Below are positions 30,771-42,600 of a DNA stretch of 60,000 bases, one piece after another. The notes below the pieces were generated by a model, which saw nothing but the letters and a program-made list of their open reading frames with translations, was not told the origin of the DNA and made no database searches. The position numbers and the translations under genes are program-made. Every line of letters starts with the position of its first letter. Within the stretch, counting starts at the first letter, position 1. Location of the stretch: contig OX485806.1 in assembly GCA_950295325.1 (NCBI GenBank), positions 34,908,001 to 34,968,000 of the forward strand, given 5' to 3'. The stretch comes from Polytrichum commune. Lineage: Eukaryota > Streptophyta > Polytrichopsida > Polytrichales > Polytrichaceae.

Positions 30771-32790
30771 AAAAAATGTTTAATATGATGGATAGTTTTC
30801 CCCTAGCATTGAATGTATTATTTTAAGGTGATTCAAATTTGGATTCAATAGCATCAAGACTTGGTCCAGTGGACTCCACAACTTTGGGACAACCTTATAG
30901 GGGGGTTGTTTAAACCATTAGCACTTCATCCCTGATGAATGAGTTTTTACACATATGCCACAAAGCCCAAACCTAAAACCAACACGTTCAAAGGAATACA
31001 CATACTATGCAAATAAACATTTTATATATAGTTTGAACAATATGTAGGTGATCCCCACGGCCAAGGAATCGTGGTGTCTACGTAAACTTTTCCATAAGGG
31101 AGGTGAAAGGCAATGAGTTATTCTATAGCCTCCACTCTCCTATTTATAGACAATTAAACTCCAAAAATGGCATTGTGAACTCCAAATTGATCTAAGGGAG
31201 TCCAATTGGAGTAAATTGGCCCTTGACCATATAGGGGGTTTACATAGATGCCACAAGGCACAAGATGACTCCAATATGTATGTAAGGAAATGGCACTAAA
31301 ACCAACACCCCACCCAAAATAGATGCCTTGATATCGTGCACAACAAATAACTTTACTTAGCAATTGGATGATGGTTTCTTTTCAAAGAAAGAGGCTACGA
31401 CTCAAATAAATTATAATTGCTTGTCAAAAACTCCACAATACACATCCTGAGTGCTCCCCCATAAAAGGGGAATCCCGGAATGCAATGATAAATGTTCTTG
31501 CCCCATACTTGGTCCCATGGAATGCAACCAGGGAATTGAGTAATGTTATGAAGTACATATATTGATTATGAGAATGTCTATCACCTTGACAATATCAGGC
31601 TCCCATATTGGTTTTGAATCATCTACCAATAAAACTTTGAATCCTTGTAGAGTTTTGCATACGAAATTCAAGTTAGACATAACTTCCTTGTTGATTGCTC
31701 ACAAAGCTCATCTATAAATTCAATAGTACCTATGCTTGATGCCTAAAGTGATGATTTTAGTACCATCTAGATGCTAAAATTATTAAGTACTTCATGATTT
31801 CACTTTGAGGGTTGAGCATATATCATATTACTAGATTGAGCAATTGGCAAAGGAATTTAAAGTATTCCTTACGTGAATTCCATATGCAAAAATGCTAAGG
31901 CCCTTTGATGTTGTATTGGTGGGTGATTGAAAACCATTAGTGCATGAGCATAATATTTAAGGCGGTGAATGTTCTCATAATCAATATGTACTTATTTGTG
32001 CAACATTTTAGATTGTTGGTTTTGGGTGGGTTGTTGGTTTTAGCCCTATCTAGCTTACTAGCCTTTAGACTTATGCCATCCTGGCCCATTGCACATGTAC
32101 AATTTAATTGGTGTCCTAAGTAGGTCATCCCCACAATGTTTACTCAAAATTTAGTTGTCAATGACCAACTATTTTTGCACTTTGAAATGGTCATTGATTT
32201 ATTGGTAGCATTAATTTTCGGAAAGAGATGCACTTTTCCTATCGACAGGGACTCCCCCTACTACCCAAGACCAACGAATGGCCCTAATGTGGACATGATA
32301 TGAGAACACATCCAACCCATTACTGTCTATAATCTAGTGGGTCAACGATGGATATGGAAACCCACCCTAATTGCACACATCAGTATAGTCAGTAGATAGT
32401 AAAGGGGAAATAAAGTTCCGTATGCTGTTTCTACCAACTATGTAGAGTGGACAAACCCATTTCCGATACCCCCCAATTTTAATATATAGAGATCCCCTAA
32501 AGCCGTGAAGTTTCACGCATGTCGCCCTCACATTGAGCGTGATGGAGAAAGTACGCTAAGAGGGCATGGATTTGGGTTTCTTGAAAAGGACACCAATTGT
32601 ACTCAAGATTTCGTCTCCCAGTTATTGAAAATGAGTGGACCTAAGCTGTAAATATATGTCAGGAGAGAATCTTGCCTTTGAAAATTTACAATAATTTAAA
32701 GACTTGAGAATAAATGTGATCGTTTTGGTAAACATTGTGATGTCAATTTCCAGATGCATGAAAATCACTCCATTGCTTAAGTTAATTGGA
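30771..32790. other. Intergenic stretch upstream of the histidine kinase locus
   Basis: Only short, motif-free open frames. I see no gene or RNA gene. Confidence 0.35.
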
Positions 32791-32853
32791 ATGGGTCTCT
32801 CTCTAATCTCGAATCTCTCTTTCTCTCTTTCTCTCTCTCTCGCTCGTCTGTGA
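32791..32853 (+). promoter_or_regulatory. CT-rich tract, possible transcription-start region of the kinase
   Basis: A pyrimidine-rich run of CTCT repeats (about 32791-32845) stands where base composition changes from AT-rich intergenic to more GC-rich DNA. CT-rich tracts are frequent near plant transcription starts and in 5' leaders. That this one belongs to the kinase 3.6 kb downstream is inference. Confidence 0.25.
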
Positions 32854-34330
32854 AGGCGCAAGATGAGATTTGGCAGGCACAGCCGCAATGGCGGCGCTCT
32901 GTCCGGCTGGCTGCCGGATCTTTCTTCTCAGTCTCCGCCTCACAACTCTGATGAGTCTGATATTGATGATGATGCCTCACTTTTTTTTATTAGCAATGCG
33001 CGACCTGCAAACGACATGGATGGAGGAATATTCATGGATTCCTGGACACCTTCAATGACCTGGGCTGGGTAGCCAGCCCAGTTGCCACCTGACTCACCAC
33101 CGTTTGGTTTTCTAAGCAGCAGATTATGCCGCCTCCTCCCTCTTCCTTTCTCCCTTTCTTCCTCTAAGATAACTTAACTAGCTCACCAATTCCACTTCTT
33201 GCAGACACCCTAGCGTCCCGACTGTTTGAATCAGTACCGGTAGAATCTGATTTAAAGTAGCATTCAATCCCATCATCGAAAGAGGAGGTTCAAGGGAATT
33301 GACATCATCAAGATTCGACGATTCAACTTCTTTACTAGCGCTAACTTAACGTAAGTTAGCCTGCGGCAGGCAGGATTAATTAAGGATGAGGAGTCGGAGG
33401 AACTGGATGGGTTATGTGGGTGTTTGATGTTGAGAGAGAGAGAGAGAGAGAGATGGATACTTCTGATGATTCAGGTTATGGTGGAAATCATATAATGGGA
33501 AGGCTTTGAGCGTTGGTGCTCCTGTGACTGAAGAAGCGGTGGCATACATCATTTTTTGGGGTTTCAGAAGTTCGGGGGCACTGCAGGTGATGGATTGGTT
33601 TTGGTTTGGTTGATCAGGTCACGATGGTTTCTGCTTCGGAGCCAACATCATGATGAGCGGATGTGTGTGGGGGGATTTGTTTTTATTTCGGAGAAGCTGC
33701 CAGGATCTACTTTAGGAGGGACGAGTGGCCGGGCCGATTCGGTGGCCGGCGAGGCGATCATCGACAATCTCGACACGTGTGTTGACGCCGGTTTTTATGG
33801 TGGTCGAATCTGAGGTGAGCTCTCACTTCTTTGGACCGCAACATGATATGTGAATTGAATAGGTTTTGCAGTGTGACCTTCGCGACCATGTAGGAGGGGA
33901 ATTTCGATCGAAGTGGCCGCGGCTGCTCGAATGGGTTAATAGCTACGTCGGACAAACTTGGATTCACAGCTTGTTCTTCAGCTCAGGAAGCTGCTGGGAT
34001 TTGGATTTGGGAGATTGCAGCGTCGCAGGAGAATATTATGAGGCTGGCCAGGCAGATTGAATCATGGTTGTAAAGACGGAAATTTTGAGAGTTGAATCAT
34101 GATGTTGCTTATGATGATGTTGCGGATCAAGGCTCCCTTGAAGCTTCGTAGAAGAAGATATCCTGGGTTGGCAAAGTAGTAGTAGGTAGAGTTGAGGTGA
34201 GGGTGATGATGATGTTTTAGAGCATCATCATCGTCGTGGCGAACGATCTGGTATTCATTTTCCTCGGTCTCGGCGATTCGGAGTCGCACTTGGAAGTGGT
34301 CATGGAGTTGGGAGACCATGCCAGCAGGAT
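32854..34330 (+). other. GC-richer region, possible untranslated leader or small upstream exons
   Basis: Open frames at 32863-33072 (69 codons), 33556-33813 and 33866-34060 have no motif that I recognise. A GA microsatellite lies at 33432-33453. The region could hold 5' leader exons of the kinase, upstream open reading frames, or a non-coding transcript. Confidence 0.3.
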
Positions 34331-36400
34331 AGATACAGAGTTACAGTTTGGGGGAGCACAGATTCTTCCATTCTTTCACATATCATCACTCTTTACCTTC
34401 AAAGTTTTGTAACGCCGAAGCAGAAACAACTTTAACTCCTCCAGGGCTGGACTAATCACGTGGTAGAATCTTGAGCACTCGGGCGTGGGTTCAGGTTCGC
34501 GGAGTAGATTCATTCATTGGGAACTCCGAAGTTTCCTAACCTCGGATTGTAACAGCACGGGGAACAAGTCTAATAGGGGACCATGTGCAGTTTGAAGAAG
34601 AAATCATCATGATGCATCTCCTCGCAGGGTTAGGCCATGCTGCAAGTGGTAGAGAGTAGTAGTGTGCACAGATTCCACTCTACCTTCACAGCTTTGAAAA
34701 GTTGAAGCAGAGCAAGGATTTAAGAGCTGCACTGATTTCGTTGTAGAATCTTGAACACTCGCGCGCGGGGTTCAAGTTCTTGGAGTAGGTTTATTCATTG
34801 GGAACTCTGAGGCTTCCTATCCTTGCATTGTAATAATACCGGGAACAAGAACACTAGTGTTTCGGGGAGGGATGGATGGGCAGTTTGAAGAAGACGCAAG
34901 AAGGGAATTCTGGAAAGTGGTATAGTAGTATTATGCACAGATTCCACTCATTCAGACTCGCACTCTACCAAGTTCACAGTTTGAAAGATTGAAGCTGCCG
35001 AGCAAGGATTCAAGGGCTGCACTAATTACGTTGTAGATTCTTGAACACTTGGGCGTAGGTTGAATTAGGTTTGTGGAGTAGATTCATCCATTCGGAATTC
35101 TGAAGCTACCGAACCTCGGATTGTAACAAGCACCGGGAACAAGAACATTCTAAGTCTTTCGGGGAGGGGATTGATGGACAGGTTGAAGACGCTCGAAGGG
35201 AATCTCGTAGAGTTAGGCCAAGCTACAAGTGGTAGAGTAGTAGTGTGCGCAGATTCCACCCTACCTTCACAGGTTTGAAAAGTTAATCATAGCAAGGATT
35301 TTAGAGCTGCACTAAATATGTTGTAAATTCTTGAACACTCGGGCGTGGGGTTCAGGTTCGTGGAGTAGATCATTATTTAGAAACTCTGAAGCTTCCGAAC
35401 CTCGGATTGTAACAGCACCAGGAACAAGAACACTAGTCTTTCGGAGAGGGAGTGGATGAGCAGGTTGAAGAAGACGCTTGAAGGGATTCTCGCAGGGTTA
35501 GGCCAGGCTGCAAGTGGTAGAGTAGTAGTGTGCACAGATTCCACTCTCCCATCACAGCTTTGAAAATTGAAGCAGAGCAAGGTATCATGAAGGGTCGCAC
35601 TAATTGTGTTGTAGAATCCTCACTCGGGACTGGGTTTCAGGTTTGTGGACTATGTACATTCATTCGGAGCTCTGAAGCTGTCTATAAACGGATTACGGCA
35701 GCCGGGTGTCTTTTTGGGGAGGGGATTGATGGGCAGGTTGAAGATACTTGAAGGCAATCTGCAAGGTCTTCATCATACTCTTATCTTCTGGGAGGGTTAG
35801 GCCATTGCTGCAAGTGGTAGAGAGCAGTGTTTAAAGATTCCACTCTACTTTCAAATTTTTGAACAGGATTAGAGCAACCATTCAAGGGCTGAACTAATCA
35901 CGTATTAGAATCTTGAACACTCGGGTGCAGGTTTCAGTTTCGTGAAGTAGATTACAGCAGCGGCAACAAGAAACACTACCGAGTCTTCTGGAGAGGGGAT
36001 TGATGGGCAGGTTGAAGAACCTTGAAGGTAATCTGCAAGGTTTTCATCATATTCTATCTCCCCTTAGGGTTAGGCCATTGCTGCAAGTGGTAAAGAGTAG
36101 TGTGCACAGATTCCACTGTACCTTCAAACATTTGAACAGGATCAGAACAAGGATTCAAGGGCTGCACTAATCACGTTGTAGAATCTTGAACACTCGGGTG
36201 CAGGTGTCAGTTTTGTGGAGTAGACTACGGCAGCGGCAACAAGAAACACTACCTACTCTTTTGGGGGGGGGGGGGGATTGATGGGCAGGCTGAAGATACT
36301 TGAACAAGGCAATCTGCAAGGTTTTCATCAACATCATCATCATGCATCTCCTCGCAGGGTTAGGCTATGCTACAAGTGGTAGTAGTACTAGTAGACTTGG
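34331..36400 (+). repeat. About seven tandem repeats of ~285 bp directly upstream of the kinase start
   Basis: The anchor CTTGAACACTCGGG or a variant occurs near 34468, 34750, 35039, 35329, 35615, 35911 and 36184, a period of 273-296 bp. Each unit also has GGGTTAGGCCA, CAAGTGGTAGAGAGTAG, GCACAGATTCCACTCTACC and GATTGATGGGCAGGTTGAAG. The last unit ends about 50 nt before the start codon and includes CTCCTCGCAG at 36349-36358, which could be a splice acceptor. The array is therefore in the promoter or 5' leader. Confidence 0.75.
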
Positions 36401-36448
36401 TAGTATAGTGAGGGTTGCGAAACATCAGCAGCATCAGCAGGTGGGTGG

Positions 36449-36691
36449 ATGATGAGGACGGTGATGGCGGTGGGGATGCGGGTGCGACGGCGGTCGCAGG
36501 AGGTGCTGGCCAAGTACCTCTCTTCCTTCTGGGGCCGGTACCGTTCCAATCCAATGCGCCATGTGACGGTGTTGATGTTCGCCGTGCTCCTGGGTTGGGT
36601 GTTGGCGTCGGTCATCGGTGTGGTGCTCTACCGTAGCTCCTTGGATTCCCGAACCCAAGAGTTCATCCTCAAGTGCGACAACCACAAAGAG
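36449..36691 (+). other. Kinase exon 1: N-terminal cytosolic stretch and first membrane segment
   Basis: It encodes residues 1-81: a basic start ([10 protein letters not shown]) and the hydrophobic segment [20 protein letters not shown]. It ends in phase 0 at CACAAAGAG before GTGCGT. Confidence 0.8.
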
Positions 36692-39600
36692 GTGCGTATA
36701 TATCCAAGAAGTATTCCAACGTCTTCTCCTTAAAATTCTCTCTTTCGTGCAATCTCCATAGCTGCCGCCCGCTGTGATGAGAAGGATATCATAGGCATGT
36801 CGTGGTAGAGTTTTCGATCTCTGCTCTATTCTTGGACAGTGTCAACAGCTTCTTGCTTCCCATTTTCCATAGAATTTGGCTTTCATTGCACCGTGCTCTT
36901 CAAAGATCAAGGCTGAACAAGTCATTAGAGAAATCTTGAGAAGAATCAGCAGGGCGACCATAAAGAGGTGCTAAACTCTCTCTCTCAAAAATATTCCATA
37001 GCTGCCGCCCCGCTGCGGTGATGAAGAAGGAAATGTAGGGCATCCTGTGGTAGAGTTCTCGAAGTCTGCTCGTTTCTTGGACAGGGTCAACAGCATTCTT
37101 GCTTTCCAATTTCCATAAAAGTCAGCTTTCTTTGTAACTTGCTCTTACAAATACAAGGTTGAACAGGTCATGATTAGGGAAATCTTGTGGATATTAGTAG
37201 GGAAGCCACAAAGAGGTGCTAAAACTCTCTCTCTCTGTAGTTGCGGCCCGCGGTGATGAAGAAGGAAATCATAGGCATCTCATGGTAGTGTTCTCGAACT
37301 CTGCTATTTTCTTGGACAGTGTCAGCAACAATCTTGCTTACCAATTTCCATAAAATTTAGCTTTCATTGCACCATGCTCTTCAAAGATCAAGATTGAACA
37401 AGTCATTAGAGAAATCCTTAGAACATCCAGTAGAGCAACCACAAAGAGGTGCTCATTTCTCTCTCTCCCCTCTCTCTGGAATGTTGGAGTTTTGGTTTGA
37501 AAAGCATCAACCAAAAGTGGACGGGCCCTGTAGTTTGGAATTCGTCTCCGAGGAGATCAGTCATTGGTATAAAAGTGCTGCAAGTCCTTTGTTCTTTGGA
37601 ATTGTGTGATGTGAGCCGATCATGGGCATTTTCAGACGAAAGAGATTAGTCTGCCGAATTCTACTCTTTAAACCTGTGAATGTGAGATGGGCAAATTAGC
37701 TTCCATTGCAACATACTCTTCAAAGATCTAAGTTGAAGAATTTTTTTCCTCAAAATTTCTCTAATGAGCATCAGGATGGGTTACGTCGAAGATTCTGAAA
37801 ACTCATCAGTAGTACTCAAAATGAATAATGATGATGGTTACGTCAAATTCTCACATTCTTTCTTTCTATCCCCAGATCCTCCGGTCAGAAGTGGAGAACA
37901 ATTTGAACGCATCCTTCGTGATTATTGGTCTGGTGGCAAGCGTAGGTCCAAACGTGACCGACGGCATGTGGAAGAACTTCACACGTCGCACATTATTCCT
38001 ACGCCCCAATGTCAAAACTCTTGTTTACTGTGATCGTGTGTTATCAAGCCAACGAGCAGCCTTCGAAAAGGAACACAACGCAACAATCAAAACCGTGACC
38101 AGCAATGGAACTTGGGTGGACCGAGCACCGGATTCCGAGTATGCTCCCATCATATACGAAACAGATGACATTCAGCTCTACTTGTTCGATGCGGGGTCAG
38201 TTCCCATTCTTCAAAAAGCATTGTTCTTCGCTCGAGACACGGGGTTGTTTACTCTTTCGCCTCCGAGTTCGTTTCAGGGATCATGGCAAATGGGTGCGTA
38301 CTTGGCTTACTATGGGCAAGGGTTGGATGGAGCAACCTTCAGTTCGGATAGCGCCAGGAAGGATGCGTGTATAGGTTATGTGGCCACGGTGCTCAATATT
38401 ATCGAAGTGTTCGGTGCTGTTCTTTCAAGGTATGCAGATTCATAATATGCAACTTAAGTCAGTCTCTCAACTCATAGGATTGGATTGGATTGGATTAGTG
38501 CCATGTGGGAGATTTTGCATAAATTCTTCAATGTATGAGAGATCTGTTCTTAGCCTTCTTGGGTTTCATCTCCTTGTGGGGTTTTCGAGGGGTTTTGCTA
38601 TTCAGGGTGCCATGTGGGAGATTTTTGCAAAAATTCTTTGGAGCATGAGAAATCTGATCTTAACCTTCTTGTCTTTTCTCCCCTTGTGGGTTACGGGGGG
38701 TTTTGCTATTTAGGGTGCCATATGGGAGATCTTTCCACAAATTCTTTCGAGTATGAGAAATCTGATCTCAGCCTTTTTGATACGAGATTCGAGTATGAGA
38801 ATCTCTTCCCTTGTGGGGTTTTATTACTCAGGGTGCCATGTGGGAGATTTTTGCACAAATTCTTTGGAGTATGAGAGATTTGATCTTATCCTTCTTGGGT
38901 TTCATCTCCTTGTGGGGTTTTTGAGGGGGTTTTGCAATTCAAGGTGCCATGTGTAAGATTTTTGTACAAATTCTTTGTGAGTATGAGAGATCTGATCTTA
39001 GCCTTCTTAGGTTTCTTCTTCTTGTGGGGTTTCGTGGGATTTTGCTATTCAGGGTGCTATGTGGTAGAGTTTTTGCACTGGAGTATGAGAAGTGGAGTTT
39101 TTGCTTAGTATACCATGAATAACTGCTTTCAACTTGTGGTGCATGCTCGGAGGTGGTTTTTGAATTTGAAGACGAGCAACCTGTTTCGCTTCATTTTAGC
39201 ACCTCTTGGTAGCATGTCAAAATGAGGTTAAGCCTCCATGAACTGACGTAGAATGTTCTTTGGTCAAGCCTCACAACACCTCTGGCAAGCATCCACCAAA
39301 CCTTGCTGGATATGCAAAACAACCAACTCTCGACCAAAAGTCAAGTTGAGTCAGAGGAAAACTATTTGTATTCACCATTTAGTTATGCTATACAGGGTGG
39401 CCATGCTGGCATAAATTCTTTAGAGTATGAGAAAGCTGATCTTAGCCTTCTTGGTTCTTAGTACAAAATTAATAATTTTTTTCCACTTGTGATGGTGCAT
39501 GCTCGGAGGTAGTGTTTGAACTTGAATGAGTAGCAGCCCATTTGTGAGGTTCATTTTAGTACCTCATGTCAAAATGAGTTTGACCAGCAATGAACTGATA

Positions 39601-42600
39601 TAGAATGTTCTTTGTTCAAACCTCCACACTACCACCTCTAAGCATGGACACTTACCAAATACGATAGAAGGTGTTGTCTGCAAAACAACGAACTCCTGTG
39701 ACCAAATTTTAAGTTGAGTTAGAGGTTAACTCAAATATTGGATTCACCATTTTGTCATGATGCTATACAGGGTGCCATGTGGGAGATATTTGCACAAATT
39801 CTTTGGTGTGTGAAAGAATTGATCTTAGCCTTCTTATGTTTATCTCATGAGATATTTGGGGGTTTTGCAGGTACACAGACAACCAGGACATGGATGTGGT
39901 TGCTGTCTACAATGCAGACTCAAGTGCATACAACGAATATTACAATTGCACCAAGAATGCAACAACCTGTTTTCTTCCGTTATTTGACCCTGCTAACCGC
40001 TCACATGAACACGCCGATATATTTGTACCTTGGGAATATGGAACCCAGAATTTTGAGCTCCGGTGTTTGCCTAAGGGTAACATGAAATTATTAGCACTCA
40101 AGAGTATTGTGGCATGGCCATTGCTCATGGCAATGGTGGTCCTCTTCTGTGCGATTATTGTGTATCTGGTGTTAAAAAGGATGATGGCCATTGAAAAGGA
40201 TGTGGCAATGATGGAGAAGATGAATGCTGATCTTACAGCTGCAAAATTGGCTGCTGAAGCTGCAGATAAGGCGAAATCAAGCTTTTTAGCCACAGTTTCC
40301 CATGAAATCAGGTACTTAACCACTACATCTATGTAAGGTAGATGGGCCTGTTTCGGTTACATTTTCATTGTTTGCTACCTTATAGTACTTGGATTTGCGA
40401 GGTTGAAATTTATGTGTGTTCCTAACTGTATCATATAGGCTTACACGTGCTTAAGAATCCTATGTCAAAACAGTTATTTTGGTAGAATTATTCTATTGTG
40501 ACGCAGCCTATCTATCTATCCTTAACAATTTATGCAAGATTGGAGAACTTATTCTGCTTCTGTTTGTTGGTTTCTGTTTTGCAGAACACCCATGAACGGT
40601 GTAATAGGTGAGCTTTTTTCACCTTCTCCTCAGATTGAAAACCAGATTATAGAATGTGCTTCGTTCGTCGGTTTCAAACTGGGGATCTTGTCTATGGGAG
40701 AAGTCAAATGTTAAGGTCATTGAGATTTATCGACTGGATGAGACTTATTTAGAGGAGAATGTCCAGAGTGGACATTCCACATTGCATGACATGACGGGCA
40801 TTCTCCTCCATAAACCTTCATTTAATAGGCACAGTGCATTATGACAGGCTATAATACACTGCTTGATCATTTCCTTCTCTGCCAACAACATTGTGCTCTA
40901 TGATGAGCAGAAATTAACAAAGGAAAGATGTCCAGCATTGTTTATGAGCTAATTTAAAATCTGGGATGATGGATTCAGGTATGACAAACTTGCTCATGGG
41001 AACAGAGTTGACCCCTCAGCAGCTCGAGTATGTCAAAATTGCTCAAGCCAGTGGCAAGGCGCTCCTGTAAGGTCTTCCAACCTGAATGCAAAATTCTTTC
41101 ATGTCCTACATTATGTTCATGTCTATTAGGGCACATATCCGCCTATGTTCGATGCCCACATCATCTTTTAAGAGGCTCCGACCAGTCACATGATGACATG
41201 TGGCATTTGGGGGGGCACAAGTATTCTATTTATGCCTAATCTGACCTGCATGTAGGGTAGAGTGAGTTGATCTTAAAAATATGTGGGAATTTGCCAGGGC
41301 GCTCATTAATGACGTGCTGGATTTATCAAAGATTGAGGCAGGCAGAATGGAGATAGAGTCGGTCCCATTTGATATCCGGAATGAGGTTGATGATGTTTTC
41401 ACACTCTTTGACGAGAAAGTCCTGCAGAAAGAAATTGAAGTGCTGGCACTGATCCACGATGATGTGCCCCCTTGCTTGGTAGGAGACCCAACCCGGATCC
41501 GCCAGGTGCGCATCAGAAACATTTTTTTATGTGATTTCTGACATGGTTTTGTCTTGGGAGTTTGCTACCTATAGGGTTCGCTAACCATTTGCATTCAAGG
41601 GGTATTCTATGGGGGACCACAGTATTATGGCATATTATGTAGAGTATCTTTTGAAACTTTTTTTTGAAAAATCCTATGTTAGTTTTTAACCTTCTTCATC
41701 ACATTGTTGGGGTATCTATGTTCAAACTACTATTTCTATAAATCTTTCCTCCAATGAGTTTAGGGACCCTATATTTCAACTTTGGTGGTTTTGTAACTTG
41801 CAACGTCCAGTGACCTCCCCTAGGCTTTTGTGTGCTATGTACAATTTCCTCTCAAAATGGCAAATTGTGTAAGTGGACATCATGCTTACTACATGATTTA
41901 ATTGGGATTCTATATACTTGTTCATGTATGTGCAGGTCCTTGTTAACCTTGTTGGAAATGCTATGAAGGTAAGAACAACATTCTCATTCACTTCTTATTT
42001 CCGGATATGAAATGAATTACATATTACGTCTTTTAAGTAGACTTCCTTCCAGCTTGTCTGAAGCTGTTTCTTGGTTGTTAATCAATGAACTGCCAACTTG
42101 CAAGGAGGACCTGTTACTACAGAAATCACTCATGCTAGGTCACATTCCTTGGAGGTTACGTATTAGTTCAGACACTCTACAATGCAAGTCTGTGGGTTTG
42201 TGCATTTTGTTCAGAACCTGCAAAGTTTATGTGAAAGGAGAAAACTGTATAACTCGTGTGAGGAGGAATCTTGACGATGTGGCGCCTTCCTAGTGGCTAT
42301 GAAGAGGATGGTTATAATTCATGAACATATTCCCTCACAATTGGTGTACTAGAACCAAAAAGAATGACACGAAATCTTTGATCTTGTTTTATTTAATTTA
42401 ATTTAGGAACCTCGATTCCTCATCATGCCGAATATGAATAACTGGTCCATGTGTCATCCAACTATGGGGCTCCCAATTCGCTGCTCCCTTGGGTCATGAA
42501 GGCAACCGGCTATAATCCATAGCTGATCTCTCATCCAAGAGCAAAAGGGTTATGAAAACCTGTCAGAATTCTGCATCCATGGATGTGTGAGTCGGCACAT

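Noticed and set aside
34331-36400. Additional protein-coding exons in the leader repeats
   Set aside because: Frames are short, differ between units and show no motif; an in-frame stop at 36401 precedes the kinase ATG.
36360-36685. Minus-strand frames rich in His/Pro/Arg opposite exon 1
   Set aside because: They are antisense shadows of the kinase exon and have no motif.
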